Positions 1 to 11,517 of a stretch of DNA of 64,000 nucleotides are shown here, one piece after another; position 1 is the stretch's first letter, and each line of letters begins with the position of its first letter. The notes below the pieces were generated by a model. That model saw nothing but the letters and a program-made list of their open reading frames with translations, ran no database searches and was not told where the DNA came from. Made by a program: the position numbers and the translations under genes. This DNA is from Rhypophila decipiens (lineage: Eukaryota; Ascomycota; Sordariomycetes; Sordariales; Naviculisporaceae): contig MU858070.1 of assembly GCA_033297075.1 (NCBI GenBank), positions 62,001-126,000 of the forward strand, in the 5' to 3' direction.

Positions 1-814
1 TATTGAACAAGACCATATATCACGGTTTGCTAGGTATCCAATTTGGGGTAAACGAGTAAAAAACATTGAATTGATTGGACACGCAAGGGAAGAAACAGAA
101 CGATAATCAGAGGATTCCTCCCTTCCGTCGGACGCCGGAAAGCATCGAGTGCATGGAAATGGTGCGTGCATAGGAGAAAACAGCAGAAATGAAAATCCAT
201 TGGAGTAGAATTCCGCGCGCCCAGAACACATTCATCACCTAACCCTAAGGTGATGAGATGACGGACAGCATAAAAACAAGACAAGAGTCCTATCAACAGT
301 TCATTTTTGTTCCTTGTCCAGCCTCGCCAACTCTTATATACGTCCCCTATGATTCAACAGTATCCATCAATATAACAAGCAACCTCCTAGGTGGGAGAAA
401 ATAACAAACAGCAAGGAAAGAGATCCAAAGATTGAAATATCTGATATCGGCGCTTCTTTTGCTTCGTTGCAAGAAGAGAACAGCAAGATATGGTATGAAA
501 AGAAATAATAAATGAGAGTTACTGTGCCGCGTGTGTTTCGAGCGCCCAAAAGACAAAACGAAATTAGGCAAACAGTGATGACCGTCCCAGCACACAAGGC
601 TGCCAGTATGTACAATATCCAAAAGAAACCGAGAACAAAGGAGAAAATGTCCACTCGTACAGCATCAAGGCGGTCCCAGGTCTAGCCAGTTTGCCGCACA
701 TATTTGGCATAAATGAAAACTCCCCAACACCTTGCACAACAAGCTCAACATGCAGCATAAGCTGGCGACGCTACTAGATGGAATACGCATCTTTCACGGT
801 CCGACAACAGTGGT
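1..814. other. Gene-free left edge, 3' flank of veA
   Basis: No open frame here has coding character; the short frames are broken and unlike any protein I know. The part next to position 815 should contain the veA 3' UTR and polyadenylation region, since veA ends there on the minus strand. I see nothing else. Confidence 0.6.
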
Positions 815-2486
815 TTACCTCGGGAAAAAAGGCGCACGATTTTCGTCAACGAGCCTATGTTCGCCGTTTGCGCGTCTGAACATCATGACTGGCTCCACAT
901 CCTCAACATTGTCTTGCTCACGAGCACCATCCTGGAGACGAGCGCCTTCGTTGTCCACGCGGAAAGTCTTGTCACGGCTGCGCTTGGTGCCGGCATACTG
1001 TGGTGGGGGCGGGTGAGCAAAGCCAGCACTGCCTGGAGCACTGATGGAACTCGTGCGAGGTGGTGCAGCAATAGTTGTGGGGCTGGGCACCGCAAATCGC
1101 GGGACAGCCGGAGGAGCACTGTCAATCAGCAATGGCGGCAGTGTCGGGCGGTCCTGGTTGGCTGGCTGCTGGGTCATCTGTTGGGCGACCGAAATGGGTG
1201 GAAGACGAGTGTTCACAGAGCTTGTACTGCTGCGATAATCCTGGTGCTCACTATCCCGGCGTGGGGCAGGGTTGATAGAGGCATAGGAAGGTGTGCGCTC
1301 TGCAGCGTAAGCTGGCGGGGGCGGCGGAGGATAAGACGACTGCCCAGAGAAGGAGGTTCCTTGACTTGGAGGGTATGAAGGGGAAGGAGGAACAGACGGC
1401 GGCTGGGCGAAGCTCTGGGGTTGGGAGGGATACTGCGAGTTGGAGTTGCTGCCGAGGAATTGGAGATGACCGCCTGGATTTGAGCTCTGGGTGGAATGGG
1501 CCGAAAACTGAGGTGGGTAATCGGCAACGGATGGCCTGCGTGCATCGGCAGAATACGGTGTGCGTTCAACGCTCCCACTCATCGATCGTGCTCGGTACGG
1601 GTCGGGCCGTACATCGGGTGTCGCGGTTCTCCGAGCTCTTCGAGCAAACTCGTCCTCGCCATTGCCAAAATCGCCTCCTCCCTTGTCGTCACCGCGGCGT
1701 CTCATGCGAACATCTCTGCGAATCCTGACCCGGCAGCCCTGCTCGGCGACCATTCGGCTCAAGCTGGTACTCTCGCTCAATCCGGGGAACTTCTTGGCGC
1801 TGTAAACAACGAAATCCTGAGACTTGACCTCCATTCTGAAATCAAACGATCCTCCTGTCGCACTGCTCGTTCCAGGGGCCACGGGCTTCGCATCCGGGGT
1901 ATCGGGATCCTTGTCCTTGTCGTCCTTGGTTTCTTCGTAGAGATTGAACGTCAGGCGGTATCGACCTTCGTGGCGCACCGACAAATCCGGGAACAGGAAA
2001 TAGCCAGCCTGGAGAGGACGATCCAGATATGCCATTCCAGAGACAGGCATACCGGTCAGAACGGGCGGCGTGTTGGCAGCCGGAGTCTGGACGCGGCCAT
2101 GAGCCATTACTCTGGCGTGTTCGAGAGTGGCGTACAGGAAAAAGTTGGCGCCATAAACAAACGTGATGTCCTTGTCCTGTGCTTGCTCCCAGGTTTGACC
2201 CTCATAGATGCGGAGCTCCACGACCGGAGGCGGATCAACCGGACGGCGATCGGCAGAGGCTGAATATGAAATTAGATGAAAGTGAACGACGGTCGGACTG
2301 AATTGACTTACACTTCGGACCAGAACCGCAGGCTCTCGCCCGCTCCGGTTGCTGGATGACCCTGAGGCAGTACCAGAGTCTTCTACCGCCCTTGGTGTAA
2401 CGACTGATGATATGCGGCGGCTGAGAGTCGGCCTCGCGGGCGGGAATGCCGTGCGCAGCGGCGGAGGCGACGACTTGAGCACCCAT
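815..2486 (-). CDS. veA: Velvet-complex regulator VeA
   Basis: VeA is the light-responsive scaffold of the fungal velvet complex (VelB-VeA-LaeA), which moves into the nucleus and couples development to secondary metabolism. Two exons are visible: 2486-2312 and 2259-815, separated by a 52-nt intron (GTAAGT donor, CAG acceptor). Joining them restores the family signature [20 protein letters not shown] at residues 50-69. The velvet domain continues through the [28 protein letters not shown] and [11 protein letters not shown] segments to about residue 220. The rest is a long disordered tail rich in Ser, Pro and Gln, ending in an acidic and then basic stretch. Total 539 aa, usual for the family. 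The ATG at 2486 was chosen because it has A at -3 and G at +4; the frame stays open further upstream only to a TTG. The Arg-rich stretch after the velvet fold may act in nuclear import (inference). Confidence 0.95.
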
Positions 2487-2507
2487 TTTGCTGATTTTCA
2501 AAACCTG

Positions 2508-2531
2508 GATTCCGATTCCGATTCCAATTCC
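2508..2531. repeat. Hexanucleotide repeat in veA 5' leader
   Basis: Three exact GATTCC units are followed by one AATTCC unit. They lie 22-45 nt upstream of the veA start codon, so on the veA mRNA they read as GGAATC repeats. Unit number could vary between strains. Confidence 0.8.
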
Positions 2532-3423
2532 TTCACTTGTCAACGTTCCAAAGTCCTCCCAGACCTCTTACAAACCCGGCGTCTCGGGACGTCAGATGGT
2601 GGCTGATTTACGGTTGTTCCAAGCCGAGTCCCAGTGGATCAATTGTACACTCCCAACCCAAATGATGTCGACGGCGGAGAAAAAAGACCCAGACCAAACT
2701 AAACAATCAAAGCATCAGCGTCATTGCTGCATCGAACAATGCGAAATAAACTTTAATGCAGCGCTTGGATGATGGCGGATTGAGGGGTGCAGTAAGAACG
2801 ACTCTCGATGACAAGCGCTTGAGTGAGAAAATATGCATCGCCTTCCAGTTGACTTACCCGGTGGGCCCCAACGTCAGAAAGACAAAAGATGCGATACAAA
2901 ACTTCAATAAACCACACAATGACCTTCTCGATTAAATCCCCAACAACGCGAGTAGCTGGAACTGGATTCGGGGCGACGCGGTGGCAGTTGTCGATTAGTC
3001 GTTGGGCCCGTAATCCACGCGGTGGTGAGGTTGAGGAGTGGAAGTGCGGACTGAAGGGGCGAGGAAATGGAGGAACGACGGGAAGGGAGGAGTGGACTGT
3101 GGGTGGAATGGCTGGGGGAAGACCCAAAAGTTTCCAGAAACCAGAGTGACGGGTAAGCTGAAAAAGGATAGTCGGGTCCGATGTTATTGGGTGCCCAAAT
3201 CAACTAGTGTCGTCCGTTCGTCTCAGCCACTGGGTGCGCACTGTTCTGCACCGTCTTTGCACGGCCCAGATTTCAGTTCTTCCGTATTGTTCGCTGTTCG
3301 CTTTTTCAGTTGTCACTCTACCAGAGAAAACTCAGGCATACAAGATATCACCAGTCTCTGCAACACCATTTGTCGAGATTCTCACAGCAGCAACAGCAGG
3401 CCACTGCAGCTTGCAGAATGGAC

Positions 3424-3450
3424 GAGCAGAGCGAGCAGAGCGAGCAGAGC
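3424..3450. repeat. Short tandem repeat, 9-nt unit
   Basis: Three perfect consecutive copies of GAGCAGAGC, in the non-coding region upstream of veA. Confidence 0.85.
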
Positions 3451-6112
3451 AAAAGAGGTCGAAGCAGGGGGTGGGAAATGAATGTGGGAGATGTGACCAC
3501 CAGTGCATTTGCGATGTTGCTTCTGAAGTGGAGATCTTGACCCCAAGTTGGTGTGTGTCTGACCAGTCAGAGTCGCAAGCTTTTCCTTCGCAGTCTTGGC
3601 TCCTCCCAGGCCATCTCTCCTTTTGCCCAGTTGCCAGTCTTGCCCTCGTTCGTCTGCCTGCTCATGTGCCAAGCATGCCGACGGGTTACGGAAGCGTGCG
3701 CAACACACAGTTCGAGATTGACTTGGCTGCACGTTGCGACAGGGGTTCCGGCCAGGATACTGCAGTGGGGATGTCTCGCTTGACTGGTCCAACTCGTTTT
3801 CCAAATCTTTGATAGACCCGCTTTTATCCCTCGTTGACTGGCGGAGAGGCACTCCCGGCCCTGTGGGCACGGCTCAGCACGGGTGACCCAAACCCCGGTG
3901 CGGCACAGTATGAATACAAACAGTTCTGCGGGTGCCTTCCCCTTTGGGACTAATGCCGTTTCTTGGGCCGCCCACTAGCATCCAGGCCCCACGCCAGTCT
4001 GGCCAGGATGGTGGACCACACTGTGTCGGAACTGTGGTTTTGTTGGTCAGATGAGTTTGGTTCATTGTCCTTGATCCGGGGTTCAGGTTCTGTCGTACCG
4101 GCAAACTGTTGAAAGGAAACACGTTCTCCTTCCGAATTCGCTGTCGTGTATCATTTTCGACTCAAATGCCGAGTCCCTCGATTGTCATTCCTTGGAGAAG
4201 GGGTGGTGAAATGGTCGCCAATCGCAATCCCTTGCGTCCTGTCGCTGTCGCGGCCCGCGAGATGAGATGATCTTCGCCCGTTATTACCAAGGGAACTCGG
4301 CCGGGACGGATGCCCAAAACGTGGTAGCAACAAAGAGCTAGGAACTCGCCTGGTCATGCCGAACGGAAACGCTAAATCCGTATAATGAAATAATGCAAGA
4401 TAGACTTTTGCATTGTGCGGTCTTGAGCACGGTTTAAAGATTTCATCATCGTCCATCAGATTGACTGCAAACAATGAGGTTGTGAGTAATCCTGATTGTC
4501 GAGCGACGAATTTGTGGTGAGCGATAGGGGAACATCCCCCAGACTTATCCTCACAGCTTGTTAGCAGGCACGAAATTCGCAGTGGATGGCCGTACAGTAT
4601 GCCATTCCCAGCAGGCACTAGCGGTGGGTCCTCCTCCTCCAGTTAATTATCAACATCAACATGGACTTGTCATGGACAACTGTTGACTGATCGAGGCGAG
4701 CGACAATCCCAAGCCCAATATGCCATTTTGTTCGTGAAGCCATATCTTGAACCTCAGACTCCCTTGAAATATTCAGCCTATGTTTTAGGACGGAAAACTC
4801 CGTACACGGTATGCCACACTGTACAGTGCTGGACAAACTCAGGTGTGTTCCCTTGCCCTGCTTTTTCCTTTTCCAATGTCGCAACCCAAGCTTTGGCTCG
4901 AGGATTTTCCCCGAGGACACGCCGATCCCGGCTCAATAGTGGTATAGCGCCATGGGGACGGGGGTCTGGAACCGGGGGATAACCCCCAATTTTCACACAA
5001 TCCCGTCATTCAGAATTTCAGATCTCGAAATTACGAACAGTACGATTACGGAATCAGGGAATGGAACGTCCCTGGCCAGAGCTTAGCGCTGCTCTCGACA
5101 AAAGAATTAAGCTCTGTGCGCTAGGGGCGCCTGGCTACGGAGACTGGCGGATCCTGACTTGACCTTCAGGCTTCAGGTTTCAACCACTGCCTCTGATATC
5201 GAACGCCTTCATGGAAGATGCTATTCTCATCTGAAGCACCTCTATCCGAGAAGTTGGTCCGGATGAGATATCCGGCCTATATCAACCTCTTTGTTTCGCT
5301 GCGCCGCCGACAATTGCTATATCGGTCATCCCTTTTCTTGGCGAGCTGTATGCACTGGGTGTTAGGGATATTAAAAGACAGCTGACTCAAGATCCTCCGT
5401 TTCCCTACCGTCTAATCCCAATCTTTGGGAAATTTTGGTCTGGGAGACATTCCAGACATCAGCAGAAACCACCTCGTTAAACGTCAGACGTGTCCATGTT
5501 TGCCATCTGCCCTTGCAGGGGCTGATGAGAATACCTGCCATGCCTGCTCAATTCATATATTTTGCTCAGCTCAATGTTCAGCTTCGGCTAGCTGTACAGC
5601 TTCATACATGAATTCTATGGCATCTCTTGACACCTTAGAAATGACTGAGTACATATTCTGATCTAACTTTCATTGGATGTGGCTAGCTTCAGGACTCACA
5701 CTGGCAGTCGGCACCATATCAGAACGACGCATTCATTACCTCTGCCGTGGTCGTGTGGTACAACAACACCATACAAACTACCTAGGCGCAAATATCATAT
5801 CAGTCCATGCCCGCCTTCGTCCCAAACCTTCGCAACTGCGGGACCTACGTCCTACGCACGTACATGACAACAAGACTATCAACAACGATCTCCCACTTGA
5901 GAACCTTCGGCATGTCTAACCTGTCATGACAAAGAAGCTTCTCACCAAAAGGATCGATGGTCCGGCACTGACAGCAATGATCGTCACTATGCATTCCTCC
6001 CGCTGGACCCTATCTGTGTCTACTGCAGATCCATCGTAAGCAGCCTACGTATTGTACAATACAGCGTGTTTGTGTACTTGTACCACTGTTTTGCTCATCC
6101 AAGACATTTCTT

Positions 6113-6366
6113 ATACCGTATCTACTGACTTCTTCAGAATTTGCCTAGAGCCAAGTAGGCTTAGCGACCACAAGGGGGCCCACCGAGAGGCCATTGATCT
6201 ATAAAAACAGTTTAGTGTTGATTGAAAGAGGGTTAGTTGTGTGGGCCTGGCTCCCGAGTCGCCGAGCCGGTGTTGGAAGCCGCCGGCTAGTAGGGGGGGG
6301 GGCCTTGTAGGCACCAAGCCTACTTGGCTCTAGGCAAATTCTCAGGAAAGTCAGTAGATACGGTAT
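6113..6366. mobile_element. MITE-like inverted-repeat element, about 250 bp
   Basis: Two arms of about 50 nt (6113-6162 and roughly 6316-6366) are reverse complements apart from one indel and a few mismatches. Both begin ATACCGTATCTACTGACTT when read inward and share TTTGCCTAGAGCCAAGTAGG. The loop is about 150 nt and has no open frame. If TA is taken as target duplication, the element is 6116-6363, beginning with CCG and flanked by TA on both sides, as in Tc1/mariner-derived MITEs. The terminal ATACCGTAT is itself a palindrome, so the exact boundary is uncertain. Confidence 0.6.
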
Positions 6367-9300
6367 GAAAGTACGGACCTGCTTGAAACCCCGTATGACC
6401 GGCCCATAATCGAGGACCGACTGATTTTCCGGGTCCGTATCACCAGCGCCAGAGCGCATGAACATTTTCATTTGGGAACAGCGGACTGGGACAGACCGAA
6501 CACACGAATCGTCACCAACACCATGGACATGGACTCGGTTCTGCTGGTCTGTTGTTTCGAGCGGGGGGATACCTGGGTTTACGTTTACCAACCGCCAACC
6601 GGCTGGCTAGCTATACGTAGCAGCTCGCTCGCTCACTCATCACTTGTTGCTCACTCATCTTCACAACATCGCCGCTGACGGGCCGCAAGAACAGCACAAC
6701 CCCAAGAATCCAGCCTCCTCATAGACCGCCCGGAACAAGCAGAGCTGTCACACACGCGGCGCGCACGCAACGCAGGCGCGCCTCTCCTATTACCGATACG
6801 GTAGTGTAACCCTCAACCACCACCAGCGCATGCCTTGTTCTGAGACAATTGTCTCGTCCCTGATCTTCACAGCATTCCCCAATTTCCTCGACGAGCACGA
6901 GTCATGAACCCGTACCGTTCAGGTGGGTGGGTAGGTAGCTGTCACTGTCTCTGATGTGTAGATCCTACCCTCGCTCTTCGCCCCTTTCTTACAGTCAGGC
7001 AACAGTACGGTACACTGTACACGACTGTTCACGATAAACCGCCGATATAACGACCGACCACTTTTTGGTGTGTTGCTCTTGCTGGGAAACATCTCATTCG
7101 CCCATCAACTGAATAGATTAATTATAAGGGGAAATAATGCCCGACCCCCGCGATGAAGGTCGTGTTTAGTTCTCGGTAGTCGGTAGTCGGGTCCCTGACA
7201 TGCCGGTCACTACTCTACAGTGTCCTGTCGCCGGAGCAAATCATGTAAGGTACAGTAGAGTACACTTATTGCCTTGATTTGACTGGCTGCTTTTGCCACT
7301 CAGTACTAGGGACTCGGGAGTCTGCCCTGGCCTTGGCTGGATCCTCGATATTGAATTCAGCCTGATACCATAATAAAGCCCGGCAGCACGCCTTCCTGTC
7401 TGCCTGTCGTCTGCCCTTCACACGAAAGCAATTCAAAACCCATGGAAAGAAGAAGGATCAACTAAATACAGTAAAAAGATGCTTTTAACTTTATAGTATG
7501 TCTTTCTCGACCAGCTGTATACCTCGTACTGTTTATTCCTTACACTTTACTGTACCGTACGGAGTAATCTGACAGAATACACACTGTATTATTTTACATA
7601 GTGTAGTTTCGGGTGCCCTTCCGAACCGCTGTGGACTGTTCTCATCTCAGTCGCTCCAGTCGCCTACTACTCGCTCCACACATTCCCGTCGGGCGGGAGG
7701 GACGTAGCGGATCTCGGGGTGGCTTGAATCCTTTCGGTTCCGAAACGAAAAACAAAATTAGAACGAGAGAACAAAGAATCCATCGTGAACTGACGTTTTC
7801 TTTCTAAGGAGTTTTACCCCTTTTGAAAATCCCCCAGATGCCCGGGATCTAAAGTTTAGATGTTAAAAGCACGAGGAAGTTTCTTTGTTCTTGCTGTGGG
7901 CATAGCCGTGGCCGTTTACAAAATCCCAACCCCATGTCCATGGCGCGGGAAGTGGAGGGGGGAGCCAACTGGGCACACGCTGCGGCATCCAACGAGAGTG
8001 GACGGTTTCAGCCACCGATGCATGTTTGCAACAACACGTTGTTGTACGGATAGGTTTAGTAAGCGGTGAAATTTTTAAGCTTTTCTCTTACATGACACTT
8101 CCTGCGAGCGGTTTTGGTGGTTCTATTACATAATTGTGGTTTTATGTATATTGTTTTTTTGGCTTGTTGGATTTCTTGCGTATGTAGTGTATATGTTGCT
8201 AGTGCTGTGTAATGTCGTGTTGTGTAAGTCAGCATCAGTTTGAGACACCGATACCGAGATGGATGGTTCAGGACTGCATGTACGGGTACGGAAGAGTTGT
8301 GCGACGTAGGTACAATATACATCCTAAGTTCCCAGCCGGTGATGATGCTCCCAGACCAGATGAAATTTTGGAAAGCATGGGATGGAATGGATACTGTAGT
8401 GGTGTTTCTTACTACCGATTCATCTGATGTCGGGCATCTGCCGTGGGACCTTGGTGCCAACCAAGTCTGTTGGATATCAACCTCTCTCTGCCCATCAAGG
8501 TCCTCAGACGAGTATAGATTGTAATATTGCTGACTATATACTCTGACGGTTTATTTCCCGTTGAACCCGCAAGGGTGTGTCTGGCCTTCACGAGATCAAA
8601 CCTACCTACCTACGACCTCGGCTTCCCACGCTGTGTCTGTCCCGGCAGTTGACTAGATTGGGAAGTCTGGTTACACAGTTGGGGATCTGGAGATGGGCAC
8701 GACATGATATGCTCATGTTGGACATCTTGCTCATCAATGTATCTAGCCGTCCGCTTGTCCGTTTCGGCCCTCTCTGACTGTCTAGACGGCGGGGCTACCC
8801 ACCAGACTGCACATGGGACCTGTCAAAATCCGGCAACCAACTTGCTGGGCTGGGAGGTAGGTAGCCTGCGGACATGCTCCATACCCCCCATAGTTGATGC
8901 AGGAAAATTCCTGTCGGTGGCAGTCAGCGGGGAAGAGGGCCATGTATAGGGAATATGCGATAACTCAGGGACCGACCATGTGCTCCTCGACCTTGGATAA
9001 CATACGAACCTCTCAAAGACAGACAGAACGAATGAGCGTCCCTCTTCATTCATGAAATCGCCCATGGAGATGTTCTAGACTTCGAGTTACACGTTTCTCG
9101 CACCGCGGCCCCGAGTGCCCCGTTCCGTTGCAACGGTTCGGGTCAGTTGGTTCGCTTGGTTGATGTGCTTGGTATATCTGTACGGGGTAATGTACTCTCG
9201 ATGGAAAAGAAAACATCCCGCTTAATCATCCATCCATCTAGACGGCAGGCCATGATCGTACCTACCTACCGTGATATATTGCCTACCCGCCTACCTGTTT

Positions 9301-11517
9301 ATCGAAAATAACCTCAACGCCACTGACGTTTTCCCGTCGCCGTTGCAATCTCCCGTTATGGCCGTCCCCCTGGCATTCTTCACGGAGAATTTAGATTACC
9401 AGTCGAAGCGCTTGTGCATAGTACAACCCAGAACCCATGATGTTGGTGTTTTGGCTTCTCATTTTCATTTTACCATTTCTTCTTACTCTCGGGCTTGCGT
9501 TACGGCCTACGGAAAGACCGCAGTGAAAGAGACCGACGAAGCCTCGGTAGGAAAATATGTCGTACTACCGGTACGTTTCATGAGCAATGAGCCGAAACAA
9601 TCATAGACCGTCCCGGTCGGCCGCATGGCCGTGTTGTTGACAGGTTTCGAGCTTTCCGTCGGTTTCTCTTGATTCATTTCTGTTCTTGGAAAAAGCATGA
9701 TGTAAGTTTTCTCGAACTTTGCTGCGTTTGGCTTCGACTGCAGGTTCTTGCTGTTGTGCAACGGCCGTAGATGACCGAAATTCACGCATCTCTCTGCTTT
9801 GAGATGAGAATGAGAGAGGGAGGCTTATTTCTGTGATACATGGGCTGAGATGAGATCCCGTGAGAAGATATCATGTTCGAAGGCGTGGGTGTCGGACTGT
9901 TCTCTCACGCAAGGTTTCTGATTGACACCTGGCTTGTTCTGTTGAGAAGTTGAAAATGAGTATGTCCTTGTGACAGAGACAGGTTGGTACGGTACCGCTG
10001 GCAAAATACAGCCATGATAGTCACACAACCTCTCTCCTCAACCGCACCATCCTGCTCATGACTCGCAGAAGAAAATGAAAGTAGTGTAGCATAGCAGAAG
10101 AACAAATAGTTCATGCGGGTAGGGTAGGATATATCGCATGTCTCAGAGACGAGTCACGATCAAGTGGAAATGGGGGTATGATTGTCCCGGTAGTTCTACC
10201 ACTACACAATGACACCATACCAGACATAGCTTTATACCATACATCAAAAGATCGACAGAGGAGCAAGAAAAAGCCCACACTGTGTGTTCATGTGATATAC
10301 ACCCGTGCAGTTCTTTAACTTCTCAGAAGAAAAAGGGGGGAAGAGATATCTGATCGCCAGACTCGGGACTCCATCGAATCTATCTCTCCAACCTGCTTGT
10401 GGTTATATATCCCGGTTATCCTATGCAGGCCGGAGTTTTCCCGTATGGGTGTGTAGTTTTGATTGATCCCTCTTTCTCGCCGTGTTTAGTTTATTCCACC
10501 TTTCCCTTCTGACCGAGGTGTGTTGACCTCGCAGGTGGGTTCTGGTCGATGGCTTGGTATGAGCCTCACATGTTCGGGGGGTGGTGTTGCTTATTTGTTT
10601 ACTTTATATCGTTTAACTGCCCTGATTATTTTTTTTTTCAGATTTCAGGTGAGCAAGCCAGACCATTAACAAGTGTCCCGAGAATGATATACTCAGCCAA
10701 GGCTGCTGACCGAGACCTCAATCTTCCCCGTGGCAGAAACCGGCAACAATGACAGTCGCCGAACATCATTGAAGCACTATGGTTTATTAACAATGCGTTT
10801 CTATCTCGCTAGCCACCATCCCGCTGTCTTCGGGATGCAATAGAGTAGGAAGACAACCAAAAGAACCAATGATATACCTGTACCCGTCAGGCCCATCCTC
10901 TCCACTGCTCGAGCCCTCGAATGCCAATGCTCTCTCGGGAGTACAGGATGAACGCCGACGAAAGGGGATAAACAGAGCGATGAAGATATGCTTGAGCAAC
11001 AGCTATCCCTTCAAGGGCCTCTCACTTCCCCAGTCAGTTGTCTACCCTTCAGTGAATCACGCTGCGTCTTGTACAAAGTAAGTAAGCCAAGGCAACCCCA
11101 TCTAGAAATCAACCAAAGAGCCAACAAAATACTTCCCACCATGCACAAGGTATAAAACAACAAATATCGTTGCACGGGGTCATGATGTTAGTACAGAAGT
11201 AGTGTCCCCCGTCAGTTCATCGTCCATCCATGGAACCTGACACCTGGGTCACGATCCCAAAACCACCAAGAATTTAGAAAGCCAAGAAAAGGAAAAAAAT
11301 GCAAACCAAAAATAGACCGATGGCTGACTCCGATATTTGCAGTCCGACAGCCCGCCCGGACCGTCAAGAAAAGCCGCCGTGATGCCGCGGAGAGGGTAGG
11401 CTGGCGTCGCCCCATACCCAAAACAATTACGCCAATTAACACCGCAGACAAGGCCCAAACCCGCGCGCCAGGAAAGAAACGGTACTAATCATACAAGCCA
11501 TTCATTTTCTTCGTCAG

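Larger units (their letters stand above)
2487..11517. other. 9-kb gene-free region upstream of veA
   Basis: This stretch runs from the veA start codon to the 3' end of the PFK2/FBPase2 gene. The longest frames (for example 3207-3812 and 6199-6591) have no recognisable domain, no plausible splicing and odd composition. It holds a 9-nt tandem repeat at 3424, a long inverted-repeat element at 6113-6366, and many short CTACCTAC and GTAC-type motifs. It must include the veA promoter and 5' leader and the 3' UTR of the next gene. I see no tRNA and no protein gene. Confidence 0.6.

Noticed and set aside
857..2263. Plus-strand open frames opposite veA
   Set aside because: They are antisense shadows of the GC-rich veA coding sequence; the same holds for many frames opposite PFK2, GEP3, the WD40 and the acyl-CoA synthetase genes.
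2487..2543. Longer VeA N-terminus reading through the GGAATC repeat
   Set aside because: The extension begins only with TTG, while the ATG at 2486 has a strong context; a non-AUG start was not assumed.
3207..3812. 201-codon open frame upstream of veA
   Set aside because: It includes the GAGCAGAGC tandem repeat, has no domain and is probably a chance frame.
7860..8069. 69-residue frame with a hydrophobic start and several Cys, resembling a small secreted protein
   Set aside because: The hydrophobic stretch lacks a good cleavage site and the rest is unlike known effectors; small frames of this kind are expected by chance in 9 kb.
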